A program made the position numbers and the translations under genes. From Allantophomopsis cytisporea (lineage: Eukaryota; Ascomycota; Leotiomycetes; Phacidiales; Phacidiaceae): a DNA stretch of 64,000 nucleotides. The stretch lies in the NCBI GenBank assembly GCA_024752435.1, contig CP103032.1:248001-312000 (forward strand), read 5' to 3'. Under the pieces are notes generated by a model. It made no database searches, was not told the origin of the DNA, and saw only the letters and a program-made list of their open reading frames with translations. Of the stretch, positions 33,451 through 43,911 are shown piece after piece (the stretch's first letter is position 1; each line of letters starts with the position of its first letter).

Positions 33451-35287
33451 AGTAGACAGGTAGTTTGCTGAACTCCACCACCAATTCTTTCAAGAGTCTA
33501 ATCCAGGAAGGAATACCCGACGATCCCTCTAGGTCTAACAACAGCAGCGCTCTTCAAGCGGCAACCACCATAATCACGCACGGAACCACATCCACTATTC
33601 ACTTCTCAAAGCATGGAATTATCTCGAGCGAAAGTATCAATCAACTGCACATCTTCAGGGGCGATATCAGCTGCCGATTTTCTACATATACGCTAATGTT
33701 CCAAGCAAAGCATAACCACGCAGCTATCTCCACGCCCGACTTCACCAGCTCGCCACCAATATTTCCGCGACGGGACAAAGTTTCTCTACAGCAATACATA
33801 CGCAGTGAGAAGTCTAAGAGGCGAGATGAGTACAGCTGATGACTTCTCGATATCGAATCGGGAAGTCTCCCTAGATGGCAGCAATCTCATCGCGGTAGAA
33901 GAGGCAGGTATGCAGGTACATTCCATCCTAAACCAGGAGCAAAAGACGAGGAGAACATGCATGATTAAGGAGAATTCTCACAATTGGAACGTCCTCAACG
34001 GTGCTTTTCTAATGGATGTGTGGGCTGTTGGTGGTGGGACTAGAATAGGAGGTATGATGCATTCAACAGCTGAGATTGAGATCGAGGTCAGCTGGTAGAA
34101 CAGATGTGACGTACTACATTGGGATAGCTGAGATGAGCAGTGAGAAATACAATGGGATTGGATCATGATGAAATTACGGCTAGGCTGATGTTGGACCGTC
34201 TCCCAACGTGCGGTGCGCTCTTTGTGGCAAGGCACAGCATGGCACGTTCAGAGGCGGCGAATAGATCGCACGTGTTCGCATACCTTCGAACACGCCCCCT
34301 ACAACCAAGCAAAAAGTGTCCGCAGATGGAATCTTGCGGCAGAAGGGTGCGGTTCCAATAGGCAAATGCCTCTACGGGTAAAGCGACATGCGTCTCTATC
34401 TAACTCTACGGTTTGATATGGAGAATTGGCATTTCGGCATACCCGTCTATAACCGAACCTTCGGATCTCAGCCTCGGACCTGATTCCCAAAGGGGAGGCA
34501 TGGGGTACGATCTACAACATCGAGATCAAGAGGGCGAGCGCAAGGCTGATCGATTAACTGCTGCCTACCGATACCGATGCCACTGCCGCATGCGCGGGCA
34601 TGCGATAAAAGATGCTTCAACGGTCGAAGTAAGCGCGTGGAAGGCGGAGTAAGGTACGTACCTGTGTAGAATACCTGGCAAGGTAAGAGACTCATCGCGA
34701 TAGCGAGATAATATTATTTCAATCAGCCTTTCTTTGGTCATGGGCATGATCTTTTGATGTTCGCATGCTATGCTACCATGCTACCATGCCACTATGCACG
34801 ACCCCGACAGCCCTCGGAGCAAATGCGAGGACAAGGACACGCAGAAAGATCGCCGCGAAGCATGGTCGCCGCTTCGGCGAAGACCGATTGCTGGGAGGAT
34901 GACCATCGATGGGCGTTCGTGAGGTGCCTTCATCGGCTCCAACAACCATGCGCAGCTGAGCTTGACCAGCAAGTAAAAAGGCAGGCAAGCAAGCAGATGT
35001 TGTGAGTGGTATTCGACCGAGGTCATAACTGTAGTAATCGTACCATACACTCGGCGTTGACATCTGTATGGGACTGGATGTATGTACAGATACCTGGGGA
35101 GCTGTGGGAGGACAGTTGTGATGGTGGAGAGCAAAGTTATTTGGGAACGCTGTTCTGCTGTTCTGATGTTCTGATGCGTCAGAAGACATCGGAGAGCAAG
35201 CTTTTTTGCGTGCAGGTTGCAGCTATGTGCGAGGCAGTGCACGCAACCGCAACCGCGAGCGCAAGTACGGCGAACAGCGACACATTT

Positions 35288-35313
35288 GACTCTGACTCTG
35301 ACTCTGACTCTGA
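35288..35313. repeat. (GACTCT)4 microsatellite
   Basis: Four perfect hexamers gactct followed by a partial unit. No reading frame in the surroundings looks coding. Confidence 0.85.
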
Positions 35314-35486
35314 AACATGAAACGGATGCTGCAAAGCTGATGGGCTGCCATGCTACCATTCCATGCACTCCATGGTGAAGGTGCAGCTGAGGAATCCAAA
35401 CGTACACAGTACGCAGTGGTGCGGTACAACGGGGATCTCTACCTGACAGTACCACCACTGTGTGAACTATGACGCCTGCAACCTGT

Positions 35487-35560
35487 CAATGGCAATGGCA
35501 ATGGCAATGGCAATGGCAATAGCAATGGCTATGGCTATGGCTATGGCTATGGCTATGGCA
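35487..35560. repeat. (AATGGC)n merging into (TATGGC)n microsatellite
   Basis: About six units of aatggc (one variant, aatagc) run directly into about six units of tatggc. The switch of unit at the midpoint suggests a point change that was then amplified by slippage. Confidence 0.9.
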
Positions 35561-36670
35561 TAAACCCCGCCAACATGGCCATGGGATGACCGTCCTCGTC
35601 CTCGTTATCGTTCTCGTTCATCCTTCCCAATCCTATCTTCCATCACCAACCGTTCTTCCATTGATCTTCCATCATCCATGATGGCATCCACGCAGTCCTA
35701 TTCTTGGAACTTCAACCCCCTCCCCATGCCCGGCTGTTTTCACTGCCGCCTGTAGTGTGCTTGACGCTCTACGTATTCAGCGGCAGGAGCGTCGCGTTTG
35801 TATGCCATAGCCACAGCACATGATCCTGTCACAAGGTCGATCTGACAGACCTGATCAGACGTGAGGAAACACTGGCTTCGTAGAGTAGGTAGGGTAGTAC
35901 CCGTATCCACGGCAAGAAATCATGCGCGATGCCGTTGTCATTGCTGTAGGCGCCGTGGATTGAGTCGGACAACGGATACCGGTCAAACTCAATGCATTGA
36001 GACCAGTTGAGATAGTTGACCAGAGGGCCAAAATCATGCCTTGGTTGTTACTCGTCTACACTTGCTTCAAGAAAGATTACAATAGTATCACAATTCCCTC
36101 CCGCGGGAGACCCAATTTGGATCCGCTCTCCTTCATCTTATTCATCTCGCTCATCTACTTGTACTTCGTACCTAGATCGGCACTTGATTGTCCTGTCAAG
36201 AGTCCACTTCCATGCATACACCCAAATTTGGCATCCTTTGCGATCTGGACTCGTCTTTGTACCTGTATCATATTGGTCATTCATCGGATAAGGTACTCCG
36301 CATGAATCTTCCGAAAAAATCAAGCTCCGCAGAAAGGAAAAATAATCTACGGCGTCTCCAGATTCATGCATACCTATGTACAGAAGACGGATGCGAAGCC
36401 TTCCGGAACAGGAACTTTGAACAATGATGTAAGGTGGTAATGTAAATGTAGTCACTTAGTCAAGATGGTGTACATTATGTACAGTACATATCTCAATTTG
36501 CCTCTACTGCGTATCTCTGCCGACAGACCAACCTACCAGATACTCGGGATTCGAAGAGTCCCCTTGCGGATGTAGATGAATAGAATAAAATTAGAAGGTT
36601 GAAAATCCGAAGTCAAGATAGAAAAATGCTATCATCTGGTGATATGCAAAAAAGCCGGATTTCGATGGCC

Positions 36671-36713
36671 ATCATCGCTCATCGCTCATCGCTCATTGCT
36701 CATCGCTCATCGC
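36671..36713. repeat. (ATCGCTC)n heptanucleotide repeat
   Basis: Six imperfect copies of the seven-base unit atcgctc; one copy reads attgctc. It lies in non-coding DNA. Confidence 0.85.
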
Positions 36714-39682
36714 GGAGCTGCCGAAGGCTGAGCCCAATTTTATGGCCATGGAAGGGAATTTTTCTCTAGCAAATTCAGTCACAGCCTCGCCTCTGATCCA
36801 AAGGAATAACTCCCGATCCAGGATTCCAGGGACCAAGAGTAAGTGAGCAAACGGTGTGGTGGTGTTGAATCCTGACCTTACCTCACCTAACCTTACCTTA
36901 GTCGTTACCTCACCTTCCCAACCTCCGATCTCCATCCGCTGGGAGACAAGATTCCGCCCGTGCACTCATCGCCTCACCTCGCCTCGCCTCTTTTACTGCA
37001 CTTTAGTGACGTTAGTGACCTTTGTTGCCTCGCTGTACCTTACTGATCCCCCCAAAACCCCGTCGGATAGCTTCCCTAGCACTGTATCTTTAGGCCATTG
37101 CACCGCTTCGCAACGTTCTTCCCTCCCATTTTCGCAGTTCACGAGTCAAGACAGCTCAGTGACCACCGGCAGTGTCAGTGCCAACGCATAAGACAGCCAG
37201 ACCTATTTACCAGCAGGAGTTCGCCACTGCGCAGCGTAGAAGCTGCACAATGACGCGGGTTTACTCCACCGACCAGCGCAACGAGGTCAACGATGATGCG
37301 CAGCAGCTATTTCCGTACGTCCATCAGGTAATCATGTCAAGTAACTCCTCTGAAGGGGAAGATGACTTGGTATTGGGGATGACAGAGATGAGGTGAGGTG
37401 AGGTCTACAAGGAGAGCCACGTAAAAGCAGCAGCAAGAGTGGAGGGATGGTGGGAATAGGAATATCTTACCTGGGCAAGCGGCGACCAAGCGGCGACTCA
37501 GACGGGAATCTGGAGCACGCACTTGTTCATCCCTAAGGCTCAAGTGGGGCGCGGCGCCGACTCCTCTGCCGCCATCAATTTCGCGGGAAGGCGGGTAAGG
37601 AGCAGAAGCACACCTCTCATCGCGCTTAGAGCTCAAGACAGGGCACCAGACCAACCTGGCACGGTCGAAATTCCGTAGTCAGTCCAGGCAACTTATGTAA
37701 CAGAAGGCCATGTTGCGTACAAACAGCCCATAGCCCGTAACCAAAAGTCACAGAAGCGTAGACCGTGGAGTCACTTCTGTATGGAATATCCCAGCGTCGC
37801 GATCTGAGCTCATGAAAGGTCCTGGCCAATGGCTGCGCGTAGATGGTTCCTCTCACTGTGAGGTAGGCAAGCGACTCCACATAGCACCAATTACAGATGG
37901 ATGGAGTGAGCGGCGCTCGACGAATGATGCGCCAGAAGTGGTGCAGCTCAGCTGACGCTATCATGCTGGCAGGGATACACAGCTCGACCGAAGCCATCGA
38001 CAGGTCGTCGTTGAATGCGACAGCGAAAATGTGCCTCGACGGCGTGCTTTGGCAGGATGATGGTCCTGAGGAATCCTTGGATGGCTTGGAGGGGGGAGAG
38101 ATCAAGCACGAGCTTGTGATCGGATGGGCTCCGCGTCGGCTTTTTGCGTGCCTGCGTGAGAGCGAGAGGGGAGTCTGTAGATGGGGATCTTCCTGAAGAG
38201 TTTCGTGGTCTGACTTGGGTCTGGCCTGCTTCGTTCACGTTCCTCTCTTGACTGTGGATGCGCTTGTATATGACGATATTTGCGTTTCACTTTGTCTGGA
38301 GAGGGAACTGAGGGGTCTTCTCATGCAGGAGACAAAGGGCCCGCGATGTGTAATTCGGAGATGTCCAATACCTTTGAGTGTGGAGGATATTCCTGTTCTC
38401 AACTCAGACGACGAACGTTGGCCGTCATTTGCAGCAATCTGAGTATGGAGATGCCAAGTCCAGTATATCCATACGAACATTGTATGTAGACAGATGAGAT
38501 TATGATACTCTACAGTTCTATCAAGATAGGTAGGTAGAAACGGTACGCCCTCAGTAAAAGTAGCAGAAATTGGAAATCTAATGGGATAACACGCCTGTGC
38601 CGGTGCATCTGTACGAGTCCCAGGAAAGAGGAAGAATTCATGCGATCCACCATTTCTGGATACGGACAATATGATTGATTCCTCGAGCGGGTGCTTCGCT
38701 GCACCGAACAACCCTTTCCCTCACCTATTCCTACGAGTCTCAGTCTGTTACTCCTACTACTGCACATGCAGGTCATCGTATCTCACATCACGATCACGAA
38801 CTCTGTAATACAGCCAAGTACTGATACGCTCCTCGTAAAGATACGTTCCGTCCGCCCAGCATAAATCCCTCCAGCGCGGGGGGTACAGATGGCAGACAAT
38901 CCACATCCAGTCCCATACAGGCAACATGATAGATAGATACAGTAGATACCTTAGATAACCTCAATATCCCCCCTCATGCTCACTCAACCCATTCAATATG
39001 GCCCCCAAGAAAGATAGCAAACCCACCACAACCCCATCGCGCACATGCAAGACCCAGGAGAAAGAGCAGAAAGCATCCCCTAAGCAGCGTAACGTAATAT
39101 CAATCTCCATGTCCCATCCCCATGCCATGCCATGCCATCCCATCCAAGCTACAAATCCAAACAAAAGGTAAAATCCGTAAATAATCTCCCGCGGACGCGA
39201 GTGCAGCCAGCCCCTACAAATGGGATCTCATCGATTGAGTAAGATAGAGTGCAGCGCACACAGCAGTGGGGATCTATGGTACAGTATCTGGCGGGACTCT
39301 CATCACGAATCGAAACAAGCGGAGCGTGATATTCGCCGGATCGGATTAGGATAGGATAGGATAGGGTAGGGAGGAGGGGGGATATCAAACGAAACTTTGC
39401 TGGAAACATGTGCTGATGGCGCCGTTGATGGTTGAAAATTGAATGGTCTTGACTCTGGGCTGCGTTTGAGATGGCTGATGGATGATGGAAGCTGGTACCC
39501 TGGTGTGAGGGAACATGGATTGGTGATATCCTAGCAGTCTGGGCGCTGCACACCCCGGAACGTGCATGAGTCGACAGATCGATTTTTTTTTTTCTTTTCT
39601 TCGGCGGAACCTACGATACTTGGTGTTTGGAAGTGTTCCTTTTCTTGATGGATAGGATGGTCAAGGTTTGTCGGTGGAAGAA

Positions 39683-39737
39683 GAAGTATCGTGAGCCTGT
39701 AGACGATAGTTCGTTTTCTACAGGCTCACGATACTTC
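39683..39737. repeat. Perfect 21-bp inverted repeat (hairpin)
   Basis: The left arm 39683-39703 (begins gaagtatcgtgag, ends cctgtaga) and right arm 39717-39737 are exact reverse complements over 21 bases, separated by a 13-base loop (39704-39716). Pairing stops abruptly at both outer ends. DNA or RNA from this site would form a stable hairpin. No gene covers it, and no T-tract follows, so it is not a simple terminator. Confidence 0.95.
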
Positions 39738-41279
39738 GTTCTCCTTTCCAGACTCTACGAACTACTGAATACTCTACGTACTTCCCTACTTGCGAACTCT
39801 AAATCTGCTATGGAGTCCTCCACACGTCTTTCCGTACAGGTAATAATATGCGGCATAAGCACCTCGCATCTCATCCCAAGTCGACGTTCCGTATCAGTCG
39901 AGTTGAGAGTTGAGAGAGCGTACAGTATCAAGCAAGCCCAGCAAAAGGACCCTGGATCTTAACCTTAGCCTGCCCGCCCTCTCCGCCGGGAAATTCCCTA
40001 ATTCTCCTCTCCGCACGCCTGCAGTCCCCCCATTCCCAATATGAGCAGCGAAGGATTCACGGCTTCTGCTCTTGTCCGCATGGAGGCTTCGCTCTATGCA
40101 GCTCTGTTCTGGATGGGAATGATGGCGAATGGGGAGTTTGTCGCCCTTCGCATAGCCCGCGGCAGGCATGTATGTCCATAGTCTTGCATGGCTTGTGATT
40201 CCCTCATGGCTCTTCTTCTTGAGTGATCCTAATGAAGTTATGAGATAGTTCTGGGTTTGGTGAGTATCGCGCGGACCGCTAGGGCGGGTGTGCCGTGTAG
40301 GGGTACTACCGCGACCTTGAATGTGCTACATACATCAGTGGATTCGTAGTGCTTTCTGGCTCGGTACTATGTTTGTCTAATGGTACCGAATACTCAAAAC
40401 TTTTTCGTCATTTACGGATGACTCCTTTTCTGACATTTTGGGTTTTATGGACACCTTGTACCCAGGTCTCTTTTTCAAGAAAGAGTTGGCGAGGGATATG
40501 TAGATTCGGGGGTTTTTCTTGATACTCTCCGTAAGGTAACTTCTTACTTTACTCAGCATATCTTGCCGGCTGGCTGGTCGAGCAGTTAGTCAATCACCTC
40601 GGCCAGCCGGCTTTCTTAGACTTTCTTTTTGACCGTGCTGAGACGGAAACTGTTGAGTTTTGCTTGAGTAGAGGATGTAGTGGATTACTCTAGTGGAGAC
40701 TAGGAGTCGAGAGATGGGATGAAGGAGAAGACGAGATCCAAGGAGAAGAGGACAGCTGGTCTGGGTGGGGATGGATCTGAACCATACCCGGGCATTATGA
40801 TGGTGATGATGATTATCATGGAGCCATTAACGGCGGCAACACTGGCAGTAGTTCAGGTACCTGTTGAAAAATCATCAACGGCTAAAACAGCGCGGCGCAC
40901 AGCACATTGAACAGTCCGAGAGCTGGTGGGCACTGATGAGAGGGAGGAGAGCACTGTCCACTAGAAAGCGTGCCGTAAGCCAGCAAGCACTTTGCACTGA
41001 GCGGTCTTTTCACACTTCACCTCTCCACCCTTTTTTCACTGCCACTGCCACAGACAACGGGAGACTCACATTTGGGAATATAGCCACAGACAGAAATAGA
41101 CGCAGAATGATTGCATGCGAGAGGGAGGAAAGATGGAGCCGAAGAGGGAAAGATGGATTAGATTGGATTGGATTGGGGATAGAGAGAAAGATGAGGAGAG
41201 AAAAAGGATAGGCAACGAGGAAAAGACGAACAGGAATCGAGATAGAGAGACACAGAGTCGAGAAACAGGAAAAAGTTGA
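39738..41279. other. Gene-free block with a second hairpin and a small ORF
   Basis: No family-recognisable gene. On the minus strand a 60-codon ATG-started ORF (40559-40377; lysine- and serine-rich, with SIKKNPRIYISLANSFLKK) is protein-like but short. Just beyond its start codon lies an imperfect inverted repeat, gccggctgg at 40565-40573 and ccagccggc at 40603-40611. Toward 41.1-41.28 kb the plus strand becomes purine-rich (gagaaagatgaggagaga-like). Confidence 0.4.
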
Positions 41280-42879
41280 AGGGCCTACATAGAGTATGTA
41301 CATACTTACCTATAGTACACTGCAAATTATCTATGCTTTTTCTCTCTTTTCACGCACGCACATGCACATACACCTACAGTATACACACACATATACGTAT
41401 ATACACACATTACATTACATTACATTTACATACATCCATCCATCCATACATACATAATCTTTTCTGTATGGGGGGTCATATTAAAAAGTAATCTATTCTT
41501 TTTTGTAATGTAGCTAGCTATATAGGGATGGATATGAGTGGATAATGGATAATGAGTGACACAAATATAATTATTATTAAAGATGCACTACGGCCTACCA
41601 CCTATCTACCTACCTTACCTACATTATCTTACAAGAAGAAGAAGAAGAACAAGAAGCAAAATTCACATTCACGCTCATACTCATACTCATATTATACATA
41701 CATACTCCTCACACGACACATTCATCCTTTGCAAACACACTCATACTCGCATTTACATACGGACATCATATATCACGTTATCCATACAAGTACTGAGTAT
41801 ATATATATATATCTCTCTTATCATATATCTATTCTATCACTCATACTTCGGTACATACGCACTTGTACATATATAGATACTCCGTCCCGGTACATCACAG
41901 ACGAAAAGAAAGTGCCACACACACCTGCCACACCTGCCACACCTACCTTACACCTACATACATATCAACGCACACCTACGCACGCCTGCGCCTCTCTCTG
42001 TCTCTCTCTGTCTCTCTGTCTCTCTACCTACCTAACGCACATACATATTGTACGAACTTACACCTCCACCATCAATATCACCGCCTATACAAACCTCCAC
42101 ACCCTCGCCATCTCGCCATCTCGCCCTCTCGCCCTGTCTATCCTCCTCACCTACCTACATACGGTTATACCTTATTATACGTTATATCGTTGTGACCTTA
42201 CTTTCGTCTGCGTAACCAACCCTACCTACCTACATTACCTATTACCACTATCACCACCACCACCACTACGAACACACCTAACCCAAAGACATCCGACTCC
42301 GACCTCCCCGCTCTCGCGAAAGACCGCACTGCGTCCTTACTAAAGCACTGCACCACCCACCACCTGCGCGAACTTTGGAAAATCTTCCTCTTCTTCACGA
42401 TCATTCGTCCACCGCCTTTTATTTCCTCTTACTTTTGTTGAAAGAATTATAAAAAAATATTTCATAGGCGTGCAAGCTAATTCCCTTGTCTCGGGACCGC
42501 CTGGGAAAATAAATCTAAAAGAAAAAGAAAGAAAAAAAAGGAAAAAAAAAAAGGGAAAGATTATATCAAGAAAAGAGAAGGGGAAGTGAAAGGACGACGA
42601 CGACGACAACGACAATAAATTGACAACAACAACAAATTTTATATATTTTTTGTTTTCTTTTTTTTCCTGTTTTGTTTAGTCGTTTCTTTTACACTTGAGT
42701 TTGTTTCCCTTAATCTCTTCCCCTCGACAGAGGAAGTGGTTTACATTCCACCTTCTTATCCTCATCCTCTCAATTATTCTGTCGCTTTCGCTTCCGCTTG
42801 CCTGATACACCGCCCACAACGAAAAGATTCATATCGACAATTCCTACTCACCACCACATATTCCGCGTCAAGATCAATC
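41280..42879. repeat. Low-complexity leader: CA/TA-rich, C/T-rich and A/G-rich tracts
   Basis: About 1.6 kb of low-complexity DNA: cacatac/tatacaca-like runs (41.34-41.46 kb), ctcata/cacact runs (41.66-41.9 kb), ctgtctctct runs (42.0 kb), cctacctac and caccac runs (42.1-42.26 kb), a strong A/G tract (42.50-42.60 kb), gacgac/aacaac runs (42.59-42.64 kb) and T-rich DNA before the gene at 42.9 kb. A 263-codon frame across 41552-42343 is a by-product of the repeats (Thr/His/Tyr/Ser only) and is not called. It may be the promoter and long 5' leader of the downstream gene. Confidence 0.6.
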
Positions 42880-43911
42880 ATGCCTGTACAATTATTACCT
42901 GCCTCGGCGGCTGCTTTTGCGCCAAGAGCCAGCTCTGTCAATATAGTGCTGGGATCCAAGGTAGAACCATGGCTAACACAGACATTAAAACGCATCAATC
43001 GGGTCAAGAGGCCGCTCAACAGTGTACCGCAACATCACAGGTGTCTGACAGAGACTTTATCCTCTCCAAACGCAATATGGACTGTGAGCTCTATCATGCT
43101 TCCCAAAGCACCTGAGGCCGATCTGCGAAAGGATGACAATCCGCTGGTGGAAGCTCTTTTCAACTATCAATTACTGCACATTGAAGCTTATATCGTGCAT
43201 GTGGATATGGTGTTGAGGAACGAGGTGGCCTTCAAACTCACCCCAGATTCTATTGAAGCGTTGGTGGAGTACCACAAAGATATTCACTCAGTCGATATTG
43301 CAGCGAGAACGTACGATTGGTCAGAGAAGGAGATGCAAGTGAAGAAGCTGCACGAGGAATTCATCCAGTCTATCAACAAATTTGTCTACCGAACGCATGT
43401 CAGCGCATTGGAAGGACTGGAAGAGGACGGTATGGGCGAGCTACTCTGCGGCAAGAGTGAAGAAGTCAAGACAGCCATCATGGGCATGTTTCACCCCCTA
43501 TTGCCCCCACCACCTCGCGTCGTCGATGTCGTTCGCCAACCTCCTCTCCTTCCAAGCTCCCCAGCGACGACCTGGTGGACTCAAGCTTCGATTCCGGCAC
43601 CTGTACAGGCCCCCGTAGACAGCTGGAGAATGGTACCGTCAAGTCCACAAACGACCTCTCAAGACTCGAATGCCAACCTGTGGGCTAATATTGGACTGCA
43701 TGAGCTGCAACTTCCATCGCCGACACCCGCCTACAGCCAAGCTTACACGAGTGCCGGTATCTTCTACAGTTCACCACAAGTCTCAGCGCCGATTCCAGCG
43801 CTCCCACTGCCCAGCATGCTCGCGCAGCAGCCTTGTGGTACTAGCATGGGCTTCGGGGGTTTCGGTGGCTTTGGTTGGGATCGTTACCAAGAGTATGCCA
43901 TCACCATGTGA
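42880..43911 (+). CDS. Hypothetical protein with Pro/Gly-rich C-terminus
   Basis: A real-looking coding region of unknown family. The central part (LHIEAYIVHVDMVLRNEV, DSIEALVEYHKDIHS, MQVKKLHEEFIQSINKFVY) is helical and charged. The C-terminal 130 residues are Pro/Ser/Gln-rich and end in a GFGGFGGFGWDRY motif. Two gene models fit. Model A: unspliced from ATG 42880, 343 aa. Model B: start at ATG 42969, which has a strong ACCATGG context (MANTDIKTHQSGQEAAQQ), with an intron 43084-43153 (donor GTGAGC, acceptor GGAAG); exons 42969-43083 and 43154-43911 join in phase, giving 290 aa. I cannot choose; the first half of model A looks less protein-like than that of model B. It stands alone inside some 15 kb of otherwise gene-free DNA. 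A regulatory role is a guess only. Confidence 0.55.
   Translation: MPVQLLPASAAAFAPRASSVNIVLGSKVEPWLTQTLKRINRVKRPLNSVPQHHRCLTETLSSPNAIWTVSSIMLPKAPEADLRKDDNPLVEALFNYQLLHIEAYIVHVDMVLRNEVAFKLTPDSIEALVEYHKDIHSVDIAARTYDWSEKEMQVKKLHEEFIQSINKFVYRTHVSALEGLEEDGMGELLCGKSEEVKTAIMGMFHPLLPPPPRVVDVVRQPPLLPSSPATTWWTQASIPAPVQAPVDSWRMVPSSPQTTSQDSNANLWANIGLHELQLPSPTPAYSQAYTSAGIFYSSPQVSAPIPALPLPSMLAQQPCGTSMGFGGFGGFGWDRYQEYAITM

Larger units (their letters stand above)
33451..39600. other. Gene-free block of balanced composition with many simple repeats
   Basis: Six kilobases without an ORF that looks like a protein family, although base composition is near 50% G+C, unlike the AT-rich deserts elsewhere. Many microsatellites are scattered through it (see separate entries), plus ggata units at 39343-39375 and a T-run near 39581. 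An ATG at 37250 followed by about 26 protein-like codons up to a GTAATC donor-like site (MTRVYSTDQRNEVNDDAQQ...) could be a first exon, but I found no convincing continuation. Extended regulatory or untranslated sequence is possible. Confidence 0.45.

Noticed and set aside
34781..35458. 225-codon minus-strand frame starting without a convincing start codon
   Set aside because: Composition is His/Cys/Ser/Arg-rich and shaped by the (GACTCT)n repeat; an overlapping frame is also open. No family motif.
41552..42343. 263-codon open frame
   Set aside because: It is built from CA-, CT- and TAC-type simple repeats, giving a Thr/His/Tyr/Ser/Leu-only protein; a parallel frame is also open. Not a gene.
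42969..43115. Antizyme-like +1 frameshift at ACC TGA G
   Set aside because: The position of the stop and the +1 frame recalls ornithine decarboxylase antizyme, but the downstream protein has no antizyme motif, and a 70-nt intron explains the frame change more simply.
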